From Stieleria marina (GTDB taxonomy: Bacteria > Planctomycetota > Planctomycetia > Pirellulales > Pirellulaceae), in assembly GCA_007741555.1 (NCBI GenBank), contig CP036526.1:372001-436000 (forward strand): DNA of 64,000 nt, written 5' to 3'. Of this stretch, positions 45,801-54,327 are shown one piece after another (within the stretch, counting starts at the first letter, position 1; every line of letters begins with the position of its first letter). The translations under genes and the position numbers were made by a program. The notes beneath the pieces are model-generated. The model made no database searches. It had not been told where the DNA came from and worked only from the letters and a program-made list of their open reading frames with translations.

Positions 45801-48196
45801 GTGCCGGGGGGTAACTGATCGCGAACATTGACGCCAGTCGCTATGTTCGGCCCTGCATTGTTGACGGTGATCGTGAAGGTCACGTTGTCACCCAAGTTGG
45901 GCGTCGCGTTGTTGACCGTTTTTGTCAGCGATAGATTGGCCGACGTTGGTGTGACCGACACCGATGCCTGATCGTCTTCGGCCGGGTTATTGTTGTTGGG
46001 GATGCTGTCGGGATCGTTGATGTCGCTGGATCGGACCTGAGCGGTGTTCGTTTTGACGCCTAGTGAGTCCACGCGAGCAGTGATCTGAAGCGATGGTGTG
46101 GTGCCTGGGGTAATCGTGCCGACTGTCCAGACTCCCGTCGCCGAATTGTATGCAGCTGGCTGATCGGTGGAGACAAACGACAGGCCCGCAGGCAACGTAT
46201 CGGCGACAGTGACGTTGGTCGCTGCATCGGTGCCACTGTTTTGCAGTGCTACTGTGAAGACAACGTTCTCGCCCAAGTTAGGCGTCGCATTGCTAACCGT
46301 TTTGGTCAGTGACAAATCCGCTTGCGAACTGGCAAAAATCGCGCTGTCTTGATCGTCTTCTGCGATCTGATTGTTGCCCGGCGTGCTGTCGATGTCCTGC
46401 TCGTTGGCCGAGATGATCTCCGCGATGTTCGTACGTGAACCACTGGCGGTCACATTGGCCGTGATCGTTAGCTGGGCTGATTGGCTGGCACCAAGTGAAC
46501 CCAGATTCCAAATTCCGCTGCCATTGTTGTAAGTGGTGCCGTTGTTCGATGTCGCACTGACAAAGCTAGTGCCTGCTGGTAGTACGTCGCGAACGTTTAT
46601 TCCTGTCGCACCGCTTGGCCCGGCGTTGTTGACCAAAATGGTGAACGTGATTGCGTCTCCGATGTTCGGAGTCGGGTTGCTGACTGTCTTGGTCAGCGAA
46701 AGGTCGATGGACTCGGGAGTAAATGCAGCAGAGTCCTGGTCGTCTTCGCCGGGGTTATTGTTGTTTGGCGTGCTGTCCGGGTCCGCTTGGTTGGAGGCGG
46801 AAATCTGCGCTGTATTGGTCTGCTGCCCAAGCTGATTGACCGTGGCGTTAAGCGAAAGTGTCGCTGTGTTGGCACCTGCGGTTGCGCCCAGTGTGCCAAG
46901 CGTCCAAATGCCTGAATTTGGATCGAACGTTCCTTGGGATGGGCTGTTGCTGTTCAAGGTCACGCCGGCAGGCAAAACATCAGTGACTTGGACACCCGTC
47001 GCTGTTGACGGACCACTATTGAGCACGTTGATGGTGTAGACAACTTGCTGGCCGACGTTGGGTGTGGGATCGCTGACGGATTTCGTCAGGCTCAAGTCGG
47101 ACGATTCCAGGTTGTCAAAATTCGCTGTAAAAACGTTTGGCGCCAGCGTGCCGACTAGATCCGCGGTGCCGTTGATGTTGGATGCACCTGAGATATCAAG
47201 TTCGATTGCACCGACGTCTGCAAAGTTGACGCCTCCACCTCCGGCAGAGATGAAGTTGGAGAACGGTACATATTCAGTTGTGGTGGTTCCACCGCCCGTG
47301 ACGGGAATCGGAATGGTTGCAGTGCTGAATCGGTTTGTCGTCGCAGCGTTTGCGTCGTCGCTGTAGAGACGTACGACAGCATTGCCACCTGCCAAGTCCG
47401 CACCAAATTCCAAACGAATGCCTTCGGCTTCGCCGTTGGCCGTCAAATCTTGCGAAAGTCCGTTGTCGTTGATCGTTACCGCGTCACCATCGACACCATC
47501 CCAAACAACACGTCGTTCACCATCGCCCGTTTGAATCGAATCGAATGTCAGCACATTGGGCAGCAACGGGTCGTTGACGCTCAGTTGCACTGCGCCGTTG
47601 ACACTGGTTTTATTGACAAAAAGATCTCGTTCGCCCCCCAGTGCTTCCGGAGCCAGTTGCGAGATTGCCACCGGAACTCCGTCATTGGTGCTGTCGTTGG
47701 CTATTTGTTGAGTGCCGTCAAAGCTATCGATCGTGGTCGACAGTCTTCCTTGCACGTCATTGGCACTGATTGTGATTCGCGGCGAAACATCCGTTTGCAG
47801 GTTTCGTCCGCCCACGGTTTGCGCGGGCTGACGAACAAAATAGTTGTCCGCGGTGAGCGAATCAAACGTGTATTGGCCAGCACCGTTGGTCGTCTGATTG
47901 GGAAGGACTTGTGTGTCAGTGCCGATCTCAAGCGCACCGCTACCATTGCTGTCTCGATAGAGCTCGACGGTTGCTCCGACGATACCCGGTTCGCCACCGT
48001 CCAGGGAACCATTGCCATTGGTGTCGTCGAACAGTGTGCCTGTAATTTCGGCTAGATCAGTTGGTGCGACTAGCAATCGACGCAACTCAAGTTGCTCCAT
48101 CCGTAGTCGACCGCGATGGGGCTTTCGCTGACGCTGTTTTGGGGCATCGCAAAGATTCGCTAGTGCTGTGCGCAGTCGTTTGGTTCGTCGTTTCAT
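42845..48196 (-). CDS. Giant surface protein with SdrD-B-like domain and eleven DUF11 repeats
   Basis: A 1783-residue protein. The N-terminus is basic (MKRRTKRLRTALANL) and carries LELRRLL at 36-42, a variant of the planctomycete LEPR motif. A SdrD-B/Cna-B-like domain (TGTLFDDTNGNGSLDGGEPG, about 50-130) and a beta-rich module (about 130-365) precede eleven DUF11 repeats of about 128 residues. Each repeat starts DLSLTK(S/T)V and has a GPxxATGVxVxDxLPxGVxF core. The repeats are joined by acidic linkers (DSTPGNxxAxEDDQDSA). It is probably an extended calcium-binding stalk on the cell surface. The end is unusual: RLLQKRLFFSR. Confidence 0.88.
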   Translation of the reverse strand: MKRRTKRLRTALANLCDAPKQRQRKPHRGRLRMEQLELRRLLVAPTDLAEITGTLFDDTNGNGSLDGGEPGIVGATVELYRDSNGSGALEIGTDTQVLPNQTTNGAGQYTFDSLTADNYFVRQPAQTVGGRNLQTDVSPRITISANDVQGRLSTTIDSFDGTQQIANDSTNDGVPVAISQLAPEALGGERDLFVNKTSVNGAVQLSVNDPLLPNVLTFDSIQTGDGERRVVWDGVDGDAVTINDNGLSQDLTANGEAEGIRLEFGADLAGGNAVVRLYSDDANAATTNRFSTATIPIPVTGGGTTTTEYVPFSNFISAGGGGVNFADVGAIELDISGASNINGTADLVGTLAPNVFTANFDNLESSDLSLTKSVSDPTPNVGQQVVYTINVLNSGPSTATGVQVTDVLPAGVTLNSNSPSQGTFDPNSGIWTLGTLGATAGANTATLSLNATVNQLGQQTNTAQISASNQADPDSTPNNNNPGEDDQDSAAFTPESIDLSLTKTVSNPTPNIGDAITFTILVNNAGPSGATGINVRDVLPAGTSFVSATSNNGTTYNNGSGIWNLGSLGASQSAQLTITANVTASGSRTNIAEIISANEQDIDSTPGNNQIAEDDQDSAIFASSQADLSLTKTVSNATPNLGENVVFTVALQNSGTDAATNVTVADTLPAGLSFVSTDQPAAYNSATGVWTVGTITPGTTPSLQITARVDSLGVKTNTAQVRSSDINDPDSIPNNNNPAEDDQASVSVTPTSANLSLTKTVNNATPNLGDNVTFTITVNNAGPNIATGVNVRDQLPPGTTFVSSSSPTFNSATGIWNVGTVPVGGSQTLNLVATSNASGTNTNSAEIISSDQFDPNSTPGNNVLGEDDQDSAAITSQQIDLSLTKTVSNARPNVGEEVTFVITVNNAGPSTATGVAVTETLPAGVTLLGSTPSQGSFNSSTGVWTVGTIGVNGTQTLSLRARLDAITNDSNTAQITAADQNDVDSTPGNNVAAEDDQDSAAFVTPQADLSLTKSVNDPTPNVGDNITFTILLQNAGPDQATGVSVTDVLPTGVRFVSNSLTSGTYNSNTGIWNVGSVASGSNASLDIIGEVLALGATTNTAQVSAVDQADPDSSPGNNVANEDDQDSAQFSAQQIDLALTKTSSADRPAIGESFVYTLTTTNTGPDAATGVTVSDPLPDGVTFVSSSPAGAYNPASGLWTIGTIASGNSATLDIVVTAETPGIKTNTAQVASADQTDIDSTPGNSVAAEDDQAAVTTTPASADLSLTKTVDDANPNVGQQVTFNISVTNGGPDAASNIDVRDTLPSGMSLVNATPSTGNFNNGTGIWTIPILAANSSATLVIQASVDAVGDKVNTAEILTSSQFDPDSTPGNNDPSEDDQDSANLSPQLVDLALSKSIDNANPNIGDQIAYTLGLTNDGPSTATGVQVTDLLPTGLTFVSAVPTVGTYNASNGIWEIGTVTAGATPTLVINATVDNSRGSTNEAEITAADQPDGDSTPGNNLAGEDDQASADFVTQVADLSLTKTIDNTNPGRNDPVNFLLTLTNDGPNTATEVVVTDLIPAGLRFVSANPSIGTYNPTNGFWNVASLPVGAAATLQIATALTGATSTTNVAEITSARQFDIDSTPGNGVAGEDDISDASIDPQVVDIAVTGTVDNAEPLEGERIQLVFNATNAGPDAATNVNLRTLLPAGLTLISSQPQTGSYNSSTGEWTVGTLAAGASTTLTINAQVDSRGIRRVPIEVISTDQFDFDSTPANDVEAEDDQTEVLVRAPRLLQKRLFFSR
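42896..47101 (-). repeat. Eleven DUF11 repeats of about 385 bp
   Basis: Conserved starts occur about every 381-390 bp. The acidic linker is the best-conserved part. Sequence divergence between copies is moderate, so the expansion is old, and the repeats are not identical enough to suggest recent recombination. Confidence 0.85.
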
Positions 48197-48581
48197 ACCG
48201 AATCGCCATCAAAATCTTGGAGGATCACCGCTACAGCAGAAGGTTGTGGCGAAGCCCGCGGCCATGCCAAAGTCTCTCTGTAATACGCTGCAAGTCGACT
48301 TATCGCGGCAGCGCATGACTCGCGCAGGCATTCGTCAAAGTCAACCTAATCCCTGTAAAGATCGGCACCGAGCCGATCGGCGTTGATGATTTCGCGGTCC
48401 GGTTAGGCAAGAATCGGAGAGTTTTCCAGCGTGAAATTAATTTGTGAAACTCACGAAAGACGCGAGCGCCGCAGAGCAGGGGAGTTTACTTTTGCAATCT
48501 GTGTTCATGAGCCGATTGGCGTGAAGGCGGGTCAGCGCTGGCCACCGATGCTGACGCACGATGGCTCGTTGCCAAAGCAAA
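48197..48581. other. Intergenic region upstream of the DUF11 giant
   Basis: 385 bases between the DUF11 gene start and the cutC stop, both minus strand. It should hold the DUF11 gene's promoter. I found no clear -35/-10 pair, operator or RNA gene. Confidence 0.3.
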
Positions 48582-49346
48582 CTATTGATTTGCCCAGTCG
48601 TTCATATGGCTACGAATTTCACGCACCGTCTTTTGGCAGGTCACGCGCCTGATCCGTTCATCGCCCTCGGGAGTGTTTGGTGACCCCATTGGCACGTCTG
48701 TTCGCCAGAAGCAAGCCGCAAGTTGTTGGGACGTGCTTGCGCTACAGTGAATTTCCGTCGCACGCGTCCCCGCTAAAACCGAACGCACGTTCTGGGCACG
48801 AATTCCGCAGCCGGGCATGACAACGATTTCGTTTGCTGCTTGATCGATAAGCGCCCGAAGCAACGGAATTCCCTGTGGAGCCGTAGGAGCTTGGCCCGAC
48901 GTCAACACTCGGTCGATGCCGAGTTCGATCAAGTGCTGCAATGCCGTTTCGGCATCCCGAGCATGATCAAACGCGCGGTGAAAGGTGACGCTGCGGGGCC
49001 CAGCCATTTCGCACAAACGCGTGCACGTCGGCAAATCGACATCGCCGTCGGTCGTCAACGATCCGATCACGATTCCTGGGATCGATTCCGACAGGACAGA
49101 GTCGGCTTCAGCAAACATAGTTTCCAATTCGTCGGTGTTGTAACAGAAACTACCGCCTCGCGGCCGAATCATGACCATCACGGGCAGGCGAGTGGCTGCC
49201 AGCACGCTGCGAATCAATCCGGTACTTGGAGTCGTGCCACCTTGGATCAAGTTGCCGCAGAGTTCCAGTCGGTCCGCCCCACCCGCTTCGGCTGCAAGTG
49301 CGCCTTGGACGCTATCGATGCATACTTCCAGGGTCAATTGTGTCAC
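48582..49346 (-). CDS. cutC: CutC family protein
   Basis: A 254-residue TIM-barrel protein. LTLEVCIDSVQGALAAEAGG opens the family, with DRLELCGNLIQGGTTPSTGL, VMIRPRGGSFCYNTDEL, VTFHRAFDH and RVLTSGQAPTAPQGIPLL typical of CutC. The family is linked to copper homeostasis, but its enzymatic role is unresolved. The start is set at the GTG at 49346 because upstream alternatives (up to 49523) would overlap the divergent methyltransferase. Length then equals the usual 245-255 residues. Confidence 0.93.
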   Translation of the reverse strand: MTQLTLEVCIDSVQGALAAEAGGADRLELCGNLIQGGTTPSTGLIRSVLAATRLPVMVMIRPRGGSFCYNTDELETMFAEADSVLSESIPGIVIGSLTTDGDVDLPTCTRLCEMAGPRSVTFHRAFDHARDAETALQHLIELGIDRVLTSGQAPTAPQGIPLLRALIDQAANEIVVMPGCGIRAQNVRSVLAGTRATEIHCSASTSQQLAACFWRTDVPMGSPNTPEGDERIRRVTCQKTVREIRSHMNDWANQ

Positions 49347-49478
49347 GGTATTTGATCGACTGAGTGGTAAGAGAAAAACACTGTACGCCGTTGCCCTGGG
49401 CTGATGATCCCGTGTGCGCGGCGTTAACATGGCACATCGTAGGTGACCACCGAAGTCGACCAGGGGAAGGTTTGAATT

Positions 49479-50120
49479 TTGATTGACAACTATCGTATCG
49501 ATTCGTTTGGCGTGATTCACCAAATCGATTCCCAGCCGATGGCTTATGACCAGAATTATCTGTCGTACTACGAAGATTTGAGCGATCGGACGATCAAGCT
49601 TGGGTATCAGCGGATGGGCTGGATGTTAGGCATGCTGGATCGGATTCCCGATTCGATTTTGGAAATTGGGTATGGCACGGGGTCCTTTATCGAGGCCGCT
49701 CAGATCACCGGTGTTGCGGATTGTTGTGGCTGTGACATTGCCGACTATCCGTTGCCCGATGGAGTGATGTTTCTGAAATGGGAACAGTCACTGGCAAGAT
49801 CTTGGGATGTGGTAGCGATGTTCGACGTATTGGAGCACGTCCCCGACCTAGGATTCTTAAGCCAGCTGCAAACGCAGTACCTTGCTCTGGCCGTTCCCTA
49901 TTGTCGCTGGCGGGAACTGGGCGACGATTGGTTTCGCGATTGGCGCATGCGGTTGCCCGACGAGCATCTCCATCATTTCGACGATCAATCGCTACCCAAG
50001 ATGATGGAGCGATATGGTTACGAATGCGTGAACCTGAATACGTTCGAGGACGGTATCCGGCTCAGGCCAGGAGAGACTGGCCCGAATATTTTGTCGGGTC
50101 TTTTTCGGCGAATCTCTTAG
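49479..50120 (+). CDS. Class I SAM methyltransferase
   Basis: A 213-residue protein. SAM motif I is SILEIGYGTGSFIEAA, then VAMFDVLEHVPDLGFL and LPDEHLHHFDDQSLPKM. This is the Methyltransf_23-like pattern with the HHF segment typical of glycan-cluster enzymes. The start is a TTG at 49479 with AGGGGAAGG eight bases upstream, a strong ribosome-binding site that decides this start. Divergent from cutC, convergent with the dioxygenase gene. The substrate is unknown. Confidence 0.85.
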   Translation: MIDNYRIDSFGVIHQIDSQPMAYDQNYLSYYEDLSDRTIKLGYQRMGWMLGMLDRIPDSILEIGYGTGSFIEAAQITGVADCCGCDIADYPLPDGVMFLKWEQSLARSWDVVAMFDVLEHVPDLGFLSQLQTQYLALAVPYCRWRELGDDWFRDWRMRLPDEHLHHFDDQSLPKMMERYGYECVNLNTFEDGIRLRPGETGPNILSGLFRRIS

Positions 50121-50139
50121 GAGATCGGCGAGGCCTTTA

Positions 50140-50793
50140 TCAACCTTTGGGTGTGATACCCAGTACGACATCAAAGTTGACTTGCAGTTCGCCAACAGCG
50201 GAGCCGGCCAGCGGTTTGAAGTCGGCTAGCAGCGTGTCACGCTTCTTCTTGTCTTTGACTCGTTTGAACAGTCCGTCTTTTTCGTTTTGTGGATTGCCTT
50301 TGATCAGCATTTGAGTCGTTAGGACTCGCTTGCCACCTTGATTGATGGCGAAGTGAATGTGGGGCGTGCGACCAGGATAGGGAACTGGTTTGACAGTTCG
50401 AAAATAGTATTGTCCTTTGCTGTCAGTCAAGAATCGACCGAACCCTTGGAAGTTGGCGTCACGTTTTTCGGCATCGCTTGACTTCGTGTGCAAATAGACA
50501 CCTTTGCCGTCGACTTGCCAGATTTCAACCACAGCATTTCGTACGGGCGAACCGTTGGCTGTTAAGACACGACCGCTCAGATGAGTGACTTCGCCGATTC
50601 CTGGATTGATCGAATCGTTGATCAAAAGCAGGTCGTTGTCGGTATCGAGCGGCATTTTGTCCGGATAAAACGGACCTTCGGCTAGTTTCGACGTGACGGT
50701 CAATTGCTCGGCCATCACTCCCGGCGTCCAAAACATTCCACCAGCGATGCCGGCGGACGAAGTGGTCAAGAATTTGCGACGTGATTGAGTCAT
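50140..50793 (-). CDS. Tat-exported intradiol dioxygenase-like protein
   Basis: A 217-residue protein. The Tat signal MTQSRRKFLTTSSAGIAGG is at 1-19. The body follows the intradiol ring-cleavage dioxygenase beta-sandwich (LSGRVLTANGSPVRNAVVEI, WQVDGKGVY, GQYYFRTVKPVPYPGR, TPHIHFAI). The Tyr in PVPYPGR and the two His of PHIHF match the iron-ligand region. Export is unusual for catechol dioxygenases and is the rule in planctomycete copies. It may act on aromatic or lignin-like material outside the cytoplasm. The ATG at 50793 has GGAG seven bases upstream. Confidence 0.88.
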   Translation of the reverse strand: MTQSRRKFLTTSSAGIAGGMFWTPGVMAEQLTVTSKLAEGPFYPDKMPLDTDNDLLLINDSINPGIGEVTHLSGRVLTANGSPVRNAVVEIWQVDGKGVYLHTKSSDAEKRDANFQGFGRFLTDSKGQYYFRTVKPVPYPGRTPHIHFAINQGGKRVLTTQMLIKGNPQNEKDGLFKRVKDKKKRDTLLADFKPLAGSAVGELQVNFDVVLGITPKG

Positions 50794-50900
50794 AGTGATC
50801 TCCGATTGGGAGGAGTAGGGTCGAGCTCGCTGTTTCATTGGAGCATACTGGGCGCGCCAGATTTCCGTCCCTTTTGCGCCATCAGTCCACAAGCGCCACG

Positions 50901-52262
50901 ATGAGTAACCCACCGCCCACAAGTGAATCCGTTGAAACCCATCAAAATGATGTGGGTTCCGGCGGAAATGATAAACGCCCGCTGGGCCTGCTTTCTGCGA
51001 CGACGATCGTCGCTGCTAGCATGATCGGTGCGGGCGTTTATACAACCAGCGGATTTACGCTAGGAGATTTAGGCGATCCGTTCTGGGTCGTAGTCGCTTG
51101 GATGGTTGCGGGCATGATCGCAATCTGCGGCGCGATTTGTTACGGAGCTTTGGCGTCGGAGTTTGCCGATTCAGGTGGCGAGTATTTGTTTTTGTCAAAA
51201 GCACTTCACCCGGTTGCGGGACTGATGGCCGGTTGGGTTTCGCTGCTGGCTGGCTTCACCGGTGCGATCGCATTTGCCGCCACGACTTTTGCGGAATATC
51301 TGTCGCCTGAAGCGGAGATCTTTCAGGCCAAAGGCATCGCCATTGCTCTGGTCGCCGCCGCGGCAATCCTGCACTCGATCGGGGTTCGCACGGGAGCACG
51401 CGTGCAGGACTTGGCCGTCGTGTTAAAGGTCCTTCTGATCGGAGTATTCATCAGCGTGGCAGCATGGCATGAATGGCCACGCAGCATCGTCGCCGCCGTG
51501 GCTGTGAACCCAGAGGAACCTGAATCGGGGACCTACCAATTCGCCCTTGCGTTCGCGACTTCATTGATGTGGATCTCGCTCAGTTACAGCGGTTTCAACG
51601 CAGCAGTGTACGTCGCCGGTGAAGTCGAAAATCCTCGGCGAAATGTGCCTCGCGCGTTGCTGCTCGGTACGATCGGCGTCACGGTGATCTATGTTTTGCT
51701 CAATGCGATCTTCGTCTATGCACCTCGAGCAGAGGACATCAAGTTCAATCCGCAAATTGCAGCGGTTGCGGCCAAGGCGATTGGTGGCGAGTGGTTTGAA
51801 CGGTTTGTTCGCGTCGTCATCCTGTTTGGTCTTTTTACGTCGGTTTCCGCGCTGGTGATGACCGGACCACGCGTCTACGCCAAGATGGCTGAAGACGGTT
51901 TTCTGCCCCGCGTGTTTCGCTTTCAAGGACGCGTGCCGGTGGTGGCAATCTGGATTCAGGCAATCTTGGCGATGATCGTGATCTCTTTTTCGACCTTGAA
52001 AGATCTGTTGGGATATTTGGGTTTTACATTGTCAGTCAGCGCTGCGCTCACGGCAGGGTTGGTCTTCTGGTTGCACGGGCGTGATACATCCCGGGTCCAT
52101 GTAAAGCTCTTTCCCCTGCCACCGATCGTTTTTGTTGGTGGCACACTGTTGACGGCAACCCTCTCGGCAATCAGTTCGCCCTGGCAGGCCATGGTGGGAC
52201 TCGGAACAATCGGATTCGGTTTGCTGTTCTATCCTTGGTACCGGATGCGTCACTCCACTTAG
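50901..52262 (+). CDS. APC-family amino acid permease
   Basis: A 453-residue inner-membrane transporter with about 12 transmembrane helices. TM1 contains the unwound segment ASMIGAGVYTTSGF (GAGVY for substrate and sodium/proton binding). The family helices continue with GAICYGALASEFADSGGEYL and SGFNAAVYVAGEVENPRRNV, the consensus of the amino acid-polyamine-organocation family. The ATG at 50901 (MSNPPPTSESVETH) is chosen; an upstream start would add 21 unrelated residues. The substrate is probably an amino acid or polyamine. Divergent from the dioxygenase with 107 bases between. Confidence 0.9.
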   Translation: MSNPPPTSESVETHQNDVGSGGNDKRPLGLLSATTIVAASMIGAGVYTTSGFTLGDLGDPFWVVVAWMVAGMIAICGAICYGALASEFADSGGEYLFLSKALHPVAGLMAGWVSLLAGFTGAIAFAATTFAEYLSPEAEIFQAKGIAIALVAAAAILHSIGVRTGARVQDLAVVLKVLLIGVFISVAAWHEWPRSIVAAVAVNPEEPESGTYQFALAFATSLMWISLSYSGFNAAVYVAGEVENPRRNVPRALLLGTIGVTVIYVLLNAIFVYAPRAEDIKFNPQIAAVAAKAIGGEWFERFVRVVILFGLFTSVSALVMTGPRVYAKMAEDGFLPRVFRFQGRVPVVAIWIQAILAMIVISFSTLKDLLGYLGFTLSVSAALTAGLVFWLHGRDTSRVHVKLFPLPPIVFVGGTLLTATLSAISSPWQAMVGLGTIGFGLLFYPWYRMRHST

Positions 52263-52517
52263 CCGTTCATGTGTTGGCTGTGCCTCGCGAGTTTCGAAGT
52301 GGCGATTGGCTGGACGACCGGTTGGTGGAATGATCGGTCTTTGCGATTTCGGCAGGCAGTGGGTTTGGCGGGCTGTAAGTTTGGGAGGCAGTACGTACGG
52401 CGTGCTGTACGATTGCGCGGCAGTGACTTTGTCCGCTCGCTGGAAAAGTAGCGGCTGCTTTTGCAATTGCAGCTACAATAGCCAACGTGAATTTCCTATC
52501 TCGTTTTCCGGGGACGA

Positions 52518-53054
52518 ATGATGAAGAAACTATTGAGTCTGTGTTTACTCATTTTGGGAGCTACCTTGCTGATGTCTGATTCCGCGCCTGCCGAAGTCGC
52601 TGTAGGTGACTTGGCTCCCGACTTTGAATTAGTTGGTAGTGACGGCAAGACCTACACAAGCGAACAATTCGAGGGCAAACAAGTGGTGGTGATCGCCTGG
52701 TATCCCAAAGCCTTTACCGGTGGCTGAACCAAGGAATGCAAGTCGCTCCGTGAGAGCGGCGATCTGATTCGCAAATTTGATGTTGCCTACTTCACTGCCA
52801 GTTGTGATCCCGTGAAAACGAACACGGATTTTGCTAAGAGTTTAGAACTGGACTACCCGATTTTGAGCGACCCGGAAAAGACTTACGCTACTAAATTGGG
52901 ATGTCTCAATGCTCGCGGCATGTCCAACCGCTGGACCTACTACATCGGCAAAGACGGCAAGGTACTTCACGTCGACAAGAAGGTGAAAGCCGGCGATCAC
53001 GGAAAGGCAATTGCAGCGAAGCTGAAAGAACTTGGCGTGGCCGAGAAAAAGTAA
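52518..53054 (+). CDS. Exported peroxiredoxin with in-frame TGA at the peroxidatic site (probable selenoprotein)
   Basis: Reading through the TGA at 52725-52727 gives a continuous 178-residue AhpC/TSA-type peroxiredoxin. A signal peptide ([18 protein letters not shown], cut near APA/EV at 25) precedes [20 protein letters not shown], then [20 protein letters not shown] with U at residue 70. The family has the peroxidatic Cys exactly there; C74 could be the resolving Cys. The downstream half ([48 protein letters not shown]) is intact with no other stop. A hairpin 14 bases after the TGA fits the bacterial SECIS rules. A nonsense mutation in a Cys codon (TGC/TGT to TGA) is the alternative. No sel genes lie in the window. 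Confidence 0.8.
52742..52760 (+). promoter_or_regulatory. Candidate bacterial SECIS hairpin
   Basis: GTCGCTC (52742-52748) pairs with GAGCGGC (52754-52760) in a 7-bp stem with one G-T pair and a CGTGA loop. The loop begins 21 bases after the TGA, inside the 16-37 base window known for bacterial SECIS elements, and has G at its second position, as the consensus asks. It lies within the coding sequence, as bacterial SECIS elements do. Confidence 0.65.
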
Positions 53055-53100
53055 GCTGCGACCGAGCAACTCTTGGATGATGGACGATCAATCAATTGGA

Positions 53101-53131
53101 CCCAAACCAAAGTGAACCGCTTTGGTTTGGG
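53101..53131. terminator. Hairpin between convergent genes
   Basis: A perfect 12-bp stem (53101-53112 with 53120-53131) around a TGAACCG loop lies between the peroxiredoxin gene and the convergent gene ending at 53146. No T-tract follows on either side. It is placed to act bidirectionally. Confidence 0.6.
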
Positions 53132-53145
53132 TGGTCTGCCATGTG

Positions 53146-54327
53146 CTACTTTTCTTGATCAGATGTGCGTTTCATCTTGATCAGCATGCGACGGTCGCCT
53201 TCGGTCGTTTTGAATTCGTCCGGTGCTGGAGAACCTGGGACGAATGACAGGCAAAGCAAAAGTTCGTCATCGTTCAACTGGTAGTTTCCGTTAAGTGGCG
53301 TGTCTGCGTTTGGTTGGAACGCGGACATGATGAATCCCTTGGGGGAAGTCGTGGGATCCAGTGCGTATTCCAGACGATAGGCGGTGGAACCGAGTTCGTT
53401 GATTTCAGCGAAGGACACGTATCCGCCGTCGAAGTCGAAATTCTCGAATGCATTTTTCTCGAGCAGCGTTCCTTGAAACTCACATGACTTCACTTCCCAT
53501 TTTCCTTTGATCGCCTTTCGTTCTCGATAGCGGGGATCGTCCTGTTCCTGTTTCGTCAGTGTGCGCACTTCAAAGAAATCGAATTGGGCATCGATGCCCG
53601 GAGCTCGAGAAGTTCCATTTGTAGCAACCAGGCCGATCCACTCTGGATCACGATGGCCCCAGCTCTTTTCGCCGGCGACGGTGAAGTCTTTTCCGTTTGT
53701 GCTGTACGCTCGTTCGTAAACGTTGCCGCGTTTGGTGATGCGTAGCCAGTGTTTTTCCGCCTTGGGGATTTCGTCATCCGTGTCGACGATTCGGAATTGG
53801 TCGGTTTCACGCATGTGTTTGAAACAGACGTGCTGGCCGCCCCATTCAATATCGTATTTCAGGTAGTTGTCGTCGTCATCGTAAATCATCAACCCTGCCT
53901 GCTGCCAAGTTTGGGTTGGGTGGAACGAATCGACGCATGTCGTAATGGCAAAATCACCACCCTTTTTGATTGGGTTGGCGATGAAATGAAGATTTCGCGT
54001 TGCGATCCTACCGGGGAGTTTCTCGTTGTAACCGAGTGTCCCTGGTTGGGTTGTGATGGTCAACTTTCCGGGATTTTTCGTCAGTGAGACCCAGTCCGCG
54101 TCATGTCGAATGGGCTTCCAGTCAAGCGTGAGTTTTCCGTCGAATTCGTCAACGATTGCGACGTCTGGCTCAACTGCGATCGCAGCATTGGCACTAATGG
54201 CGAATAGGATTGCCAATGCTGTAGCGGATGCGCACGTCATCAACGTCGCCGCCCGAGAGCTGGAACGAACATTTCTCAGTCGTCCGCCGAACGCGATGAG
54301 CCGAATGGTTCGATTGCGGAGATGCAT
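53146..54327 (-). CDS. Exported DUF1349-like / TIGR03067-like protein
   Basis: A 393-residue protein from the ATG at 54327 (a GTG at 54405 and an ATG at 54240 are possible). The signal helix is TCASATALAILFAISANAA. The first half is a concanavalin-like DUF1349 domain (LDWKPIRHDADWVSLTKNPG, QTWQQAGLMIYDDDDNYLKY, EWIGLVATNG). The second (KAIKGKWEVKSCEFQGTLL, YRLEYALDPTTSPKGFIMS) matches the planctomycete TIGR03067 pattern of WxV...G and LDPxxxPK. Probably a periplasmic carbohydrate-binding protein. The start is uncertain. Confidence 0.75.
   Translation of the reverse strand: MHLRNRTIRLIAFGGRLRNVRSSSRAATLMTCASATALAILFAISANAAIAVEPDVAIVDEFDGKLTLDWKPIRHDADWVSLTKNPGKLTITTQPGTLGYNEKLPGRIATRNLHFIANPIKKGGDFAITTCVDSFHPTQTWQQAGLMIYDDDDNYLKYDIEWGGQHVCFKHMRETDQFRIVDTDDEIPKAEKHWLRITKRGNVYERAYSTNGKDFTVAGEKSWGHRDPEWIGLVATNGTSRAPGIDAQFDFFEVRTLTKQEQDDPRYRERKAIKGKWEVKSCEFQGTLLEKNAFENFDFDGGYVSFAEINELGSTAYRLEYALDPTTSPKGFIMSAFQPNADTPLNGNYQLNDDELLLCLSFVPGSPAPDEFKTTEGDRRMLIKMKRTSDQEK

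Noticed and set aside
42896-47101. Long tandem repeats as CRISPR or mobile element
   Set aside because: The repeats are in one open frame, diverged, and encode DUF11 domains.
48431-48652. 73-residue plus-strand frame across the cutC end
   Set aside because: It overlaps cutC on the other strand and has no ribosome-binding site or family pattern.
49347-49523. N-terminal extension of cutC
   Set aside because: It would overlap the divergent methyltransferase and has no family similarity. GTG at 49346 gives the usual CutC length.
52518-52727. Peroxiredoxin broken by a stop codon, treated as a pseudogene
   Set aside because: The TGA is exactly at the peroxidatic Cys codon, the downstream half is intact and in frame, and a SECIS-like hairpin follows, so selenocysteine is the better reading.
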